Source of the DNA: Prosthecobacter sp.
GTDB taxonomy: Bacteria > Verrucomicrobiota > Verrucomicrobiia > Verrucomicrobiales > Verrucomicrobiaceae
Direction of reading: 5' to 3'
Assembly: GCA_019186985.1 (NCBI GenBank)
Contig: JABARQ010000017.1
Span: forward strand, 62,001 to 126,000
DNA: 64,000 bases
The translations under genes were made by a program, and so were the position numbers. The notes under the pieces are model-generated. The model had not been told where the DNA came from, searched no databases, and worked only from the letters and a program-made list of their open reading frames with translations. Shown one piece after another: positions 63,763 through 64,000 of this stretch (position 1 is its first letter; each line of letters begins with the position of its first letter).

Positions 63763-64000
63763 ATGCGTTCAAACTCGTGCAGTCATCATGAGCCCCACCG
63801 TAGTCGCAATCGCGGCTGCCTGCGGGCTCGCTTGAACTGGCTGTTGGTTCTGTGCTGCCTGCTGATCCTTTGTCCTGGCGGGGCTTATTCCCAGTTGTCT
63901 TCTGGGATTTCAGGTTCGGTTTTGTCCGAAGGGGGGGATTATCGGTATGCTGGACGACAGTATAATTTCATGAAAGGTCCGCCGTCTGCCGGTGGTGTGG
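63763..64000 (+). CDS. Start of an exported protein, cut by the window edge
   Basis: The frame from the ATG at 63763 is open to the right edge (79 codons so far). After a basic, His- and Arg-rich N-terminus of 24 residues comes a hydrophobic signal segment LNWLLVLCCLLILCPGGAYSQ, then QLSSGISGSVLSEGGDYRYAGRQ. It is therefore a secreted or surface protein. No domain can be named from this fragment. It lies 34 bp downstream of the small membrane protein. Confidence 0.6.
   Translation, partial: MRSNSCSHHEPHRSRNRGCLRARLNWLLVLCCLLILCPGGAYSQLSSGISGSVLSEGGDYRYAGRQYNFMKGPPSAGGV

Overview
The window is a GC-rich, gene-dense chromosomal segment that looks like Verrucomicrobiota (Prosthecobacter/Verrucomicrobium-like). 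The signs are three secreted sulfatases, DUF1501 and DUF1552 Tat proteins, a DUF1080 3-keto-disaccharide hydrolase-like protein, a GH105 enzyme, a GHL10-type hydrolase, an HGSNAT-like acyltransferase and a long, two-domain IspG. This assignment rests on gene content alone. I see no rRNA, tRNA, CRISPR array, prophage or insertion sequence.

Layout. 1-7.2 kb: 3' end of a polysaccharide-biosynthesis ATPase, a giant secreted subtilisin, a secreted esterase-like hydrolase and pyrC. 7.3-12.3 kb: rhlE, then oxyR divergent from an exported catalase-peroxidase. 12.3-25.5 kb: a secretome block, mostly on the minus strand (GH105, DUF1552, sulfatase, DUF1080, metallophosphoesterase, pyruvyl transferase, GHL10), ending with an rsmB-type rRNA methylase. 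25.6-29.9 kb: an ECF sigma factor with a membrane protein that is probably its anti-sigma factor, a HIBADH-type dehydrogenase, a MoxR ATPase and a CobW-family GTPase. 30.0-34.2 kb: a compact arsenic operon, arsR-DUF6428-aqpS-arsD-arsA-arsC, with a 12-bp perfect inverted-repeat operator over the arsR start. 34.3-35.2 kb: two small exported thiol/metal proteins (HMA and rhodanese), each with its own terminator. 35.3-45.2 kb: VOC, coiled-coil, HTH-MBL fusion, lipase maturation factor, pyrF, two more sulfatases and a BatA-like protein. 45.5-49.1 kb: obg, modB, modC, sucD. 49.2-54.6 kb: a sugar-type binding lipoprotein, an Aas-like two-domain protein, OsmC, hisH and hisB. 55-57.2 kb: a prepilin-like protein with strong promoter and terminator, moxR and an M50 protease. 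57.3-62.4 kb: DUF1501, long ispG, a lipoprotein hydrolase and an M14-type peptidase. 62.4-64 kb: an AT-rich, almost gene-free kilobase, a two-helix membrane protein and the start of an exported protein cut by the window edge.

How the genes work together. The most distinctive system is the arsenic locus. It encodes the ArsD chaperone, a full double-domain ArsA ATPase, a thioredoxin-type ArsC and an aquaglyceroporin, but no ArsB or Acr3 efflux pump. ArsA is therefore left without its known membrane partner, and the aquaporin carries an unusual second pore motif (NPF instead of NPA). The oxyR-katG pair is a second coherent unit: the regulator keeps the OxyR peroxide-sensing cysteine pair and the enzyme carries an N-terminal signal peptide. 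The secretome block fits degradation of sulfated or pectic glycans. Other points of interest are an Aas-like protein whose acyltransferase half has lost its catalytic motif, a probable frameshifted or remnant gene at 21.07-21.35 kb, and an overlooked 49-aa membrane microprotein just downstream of hisH.
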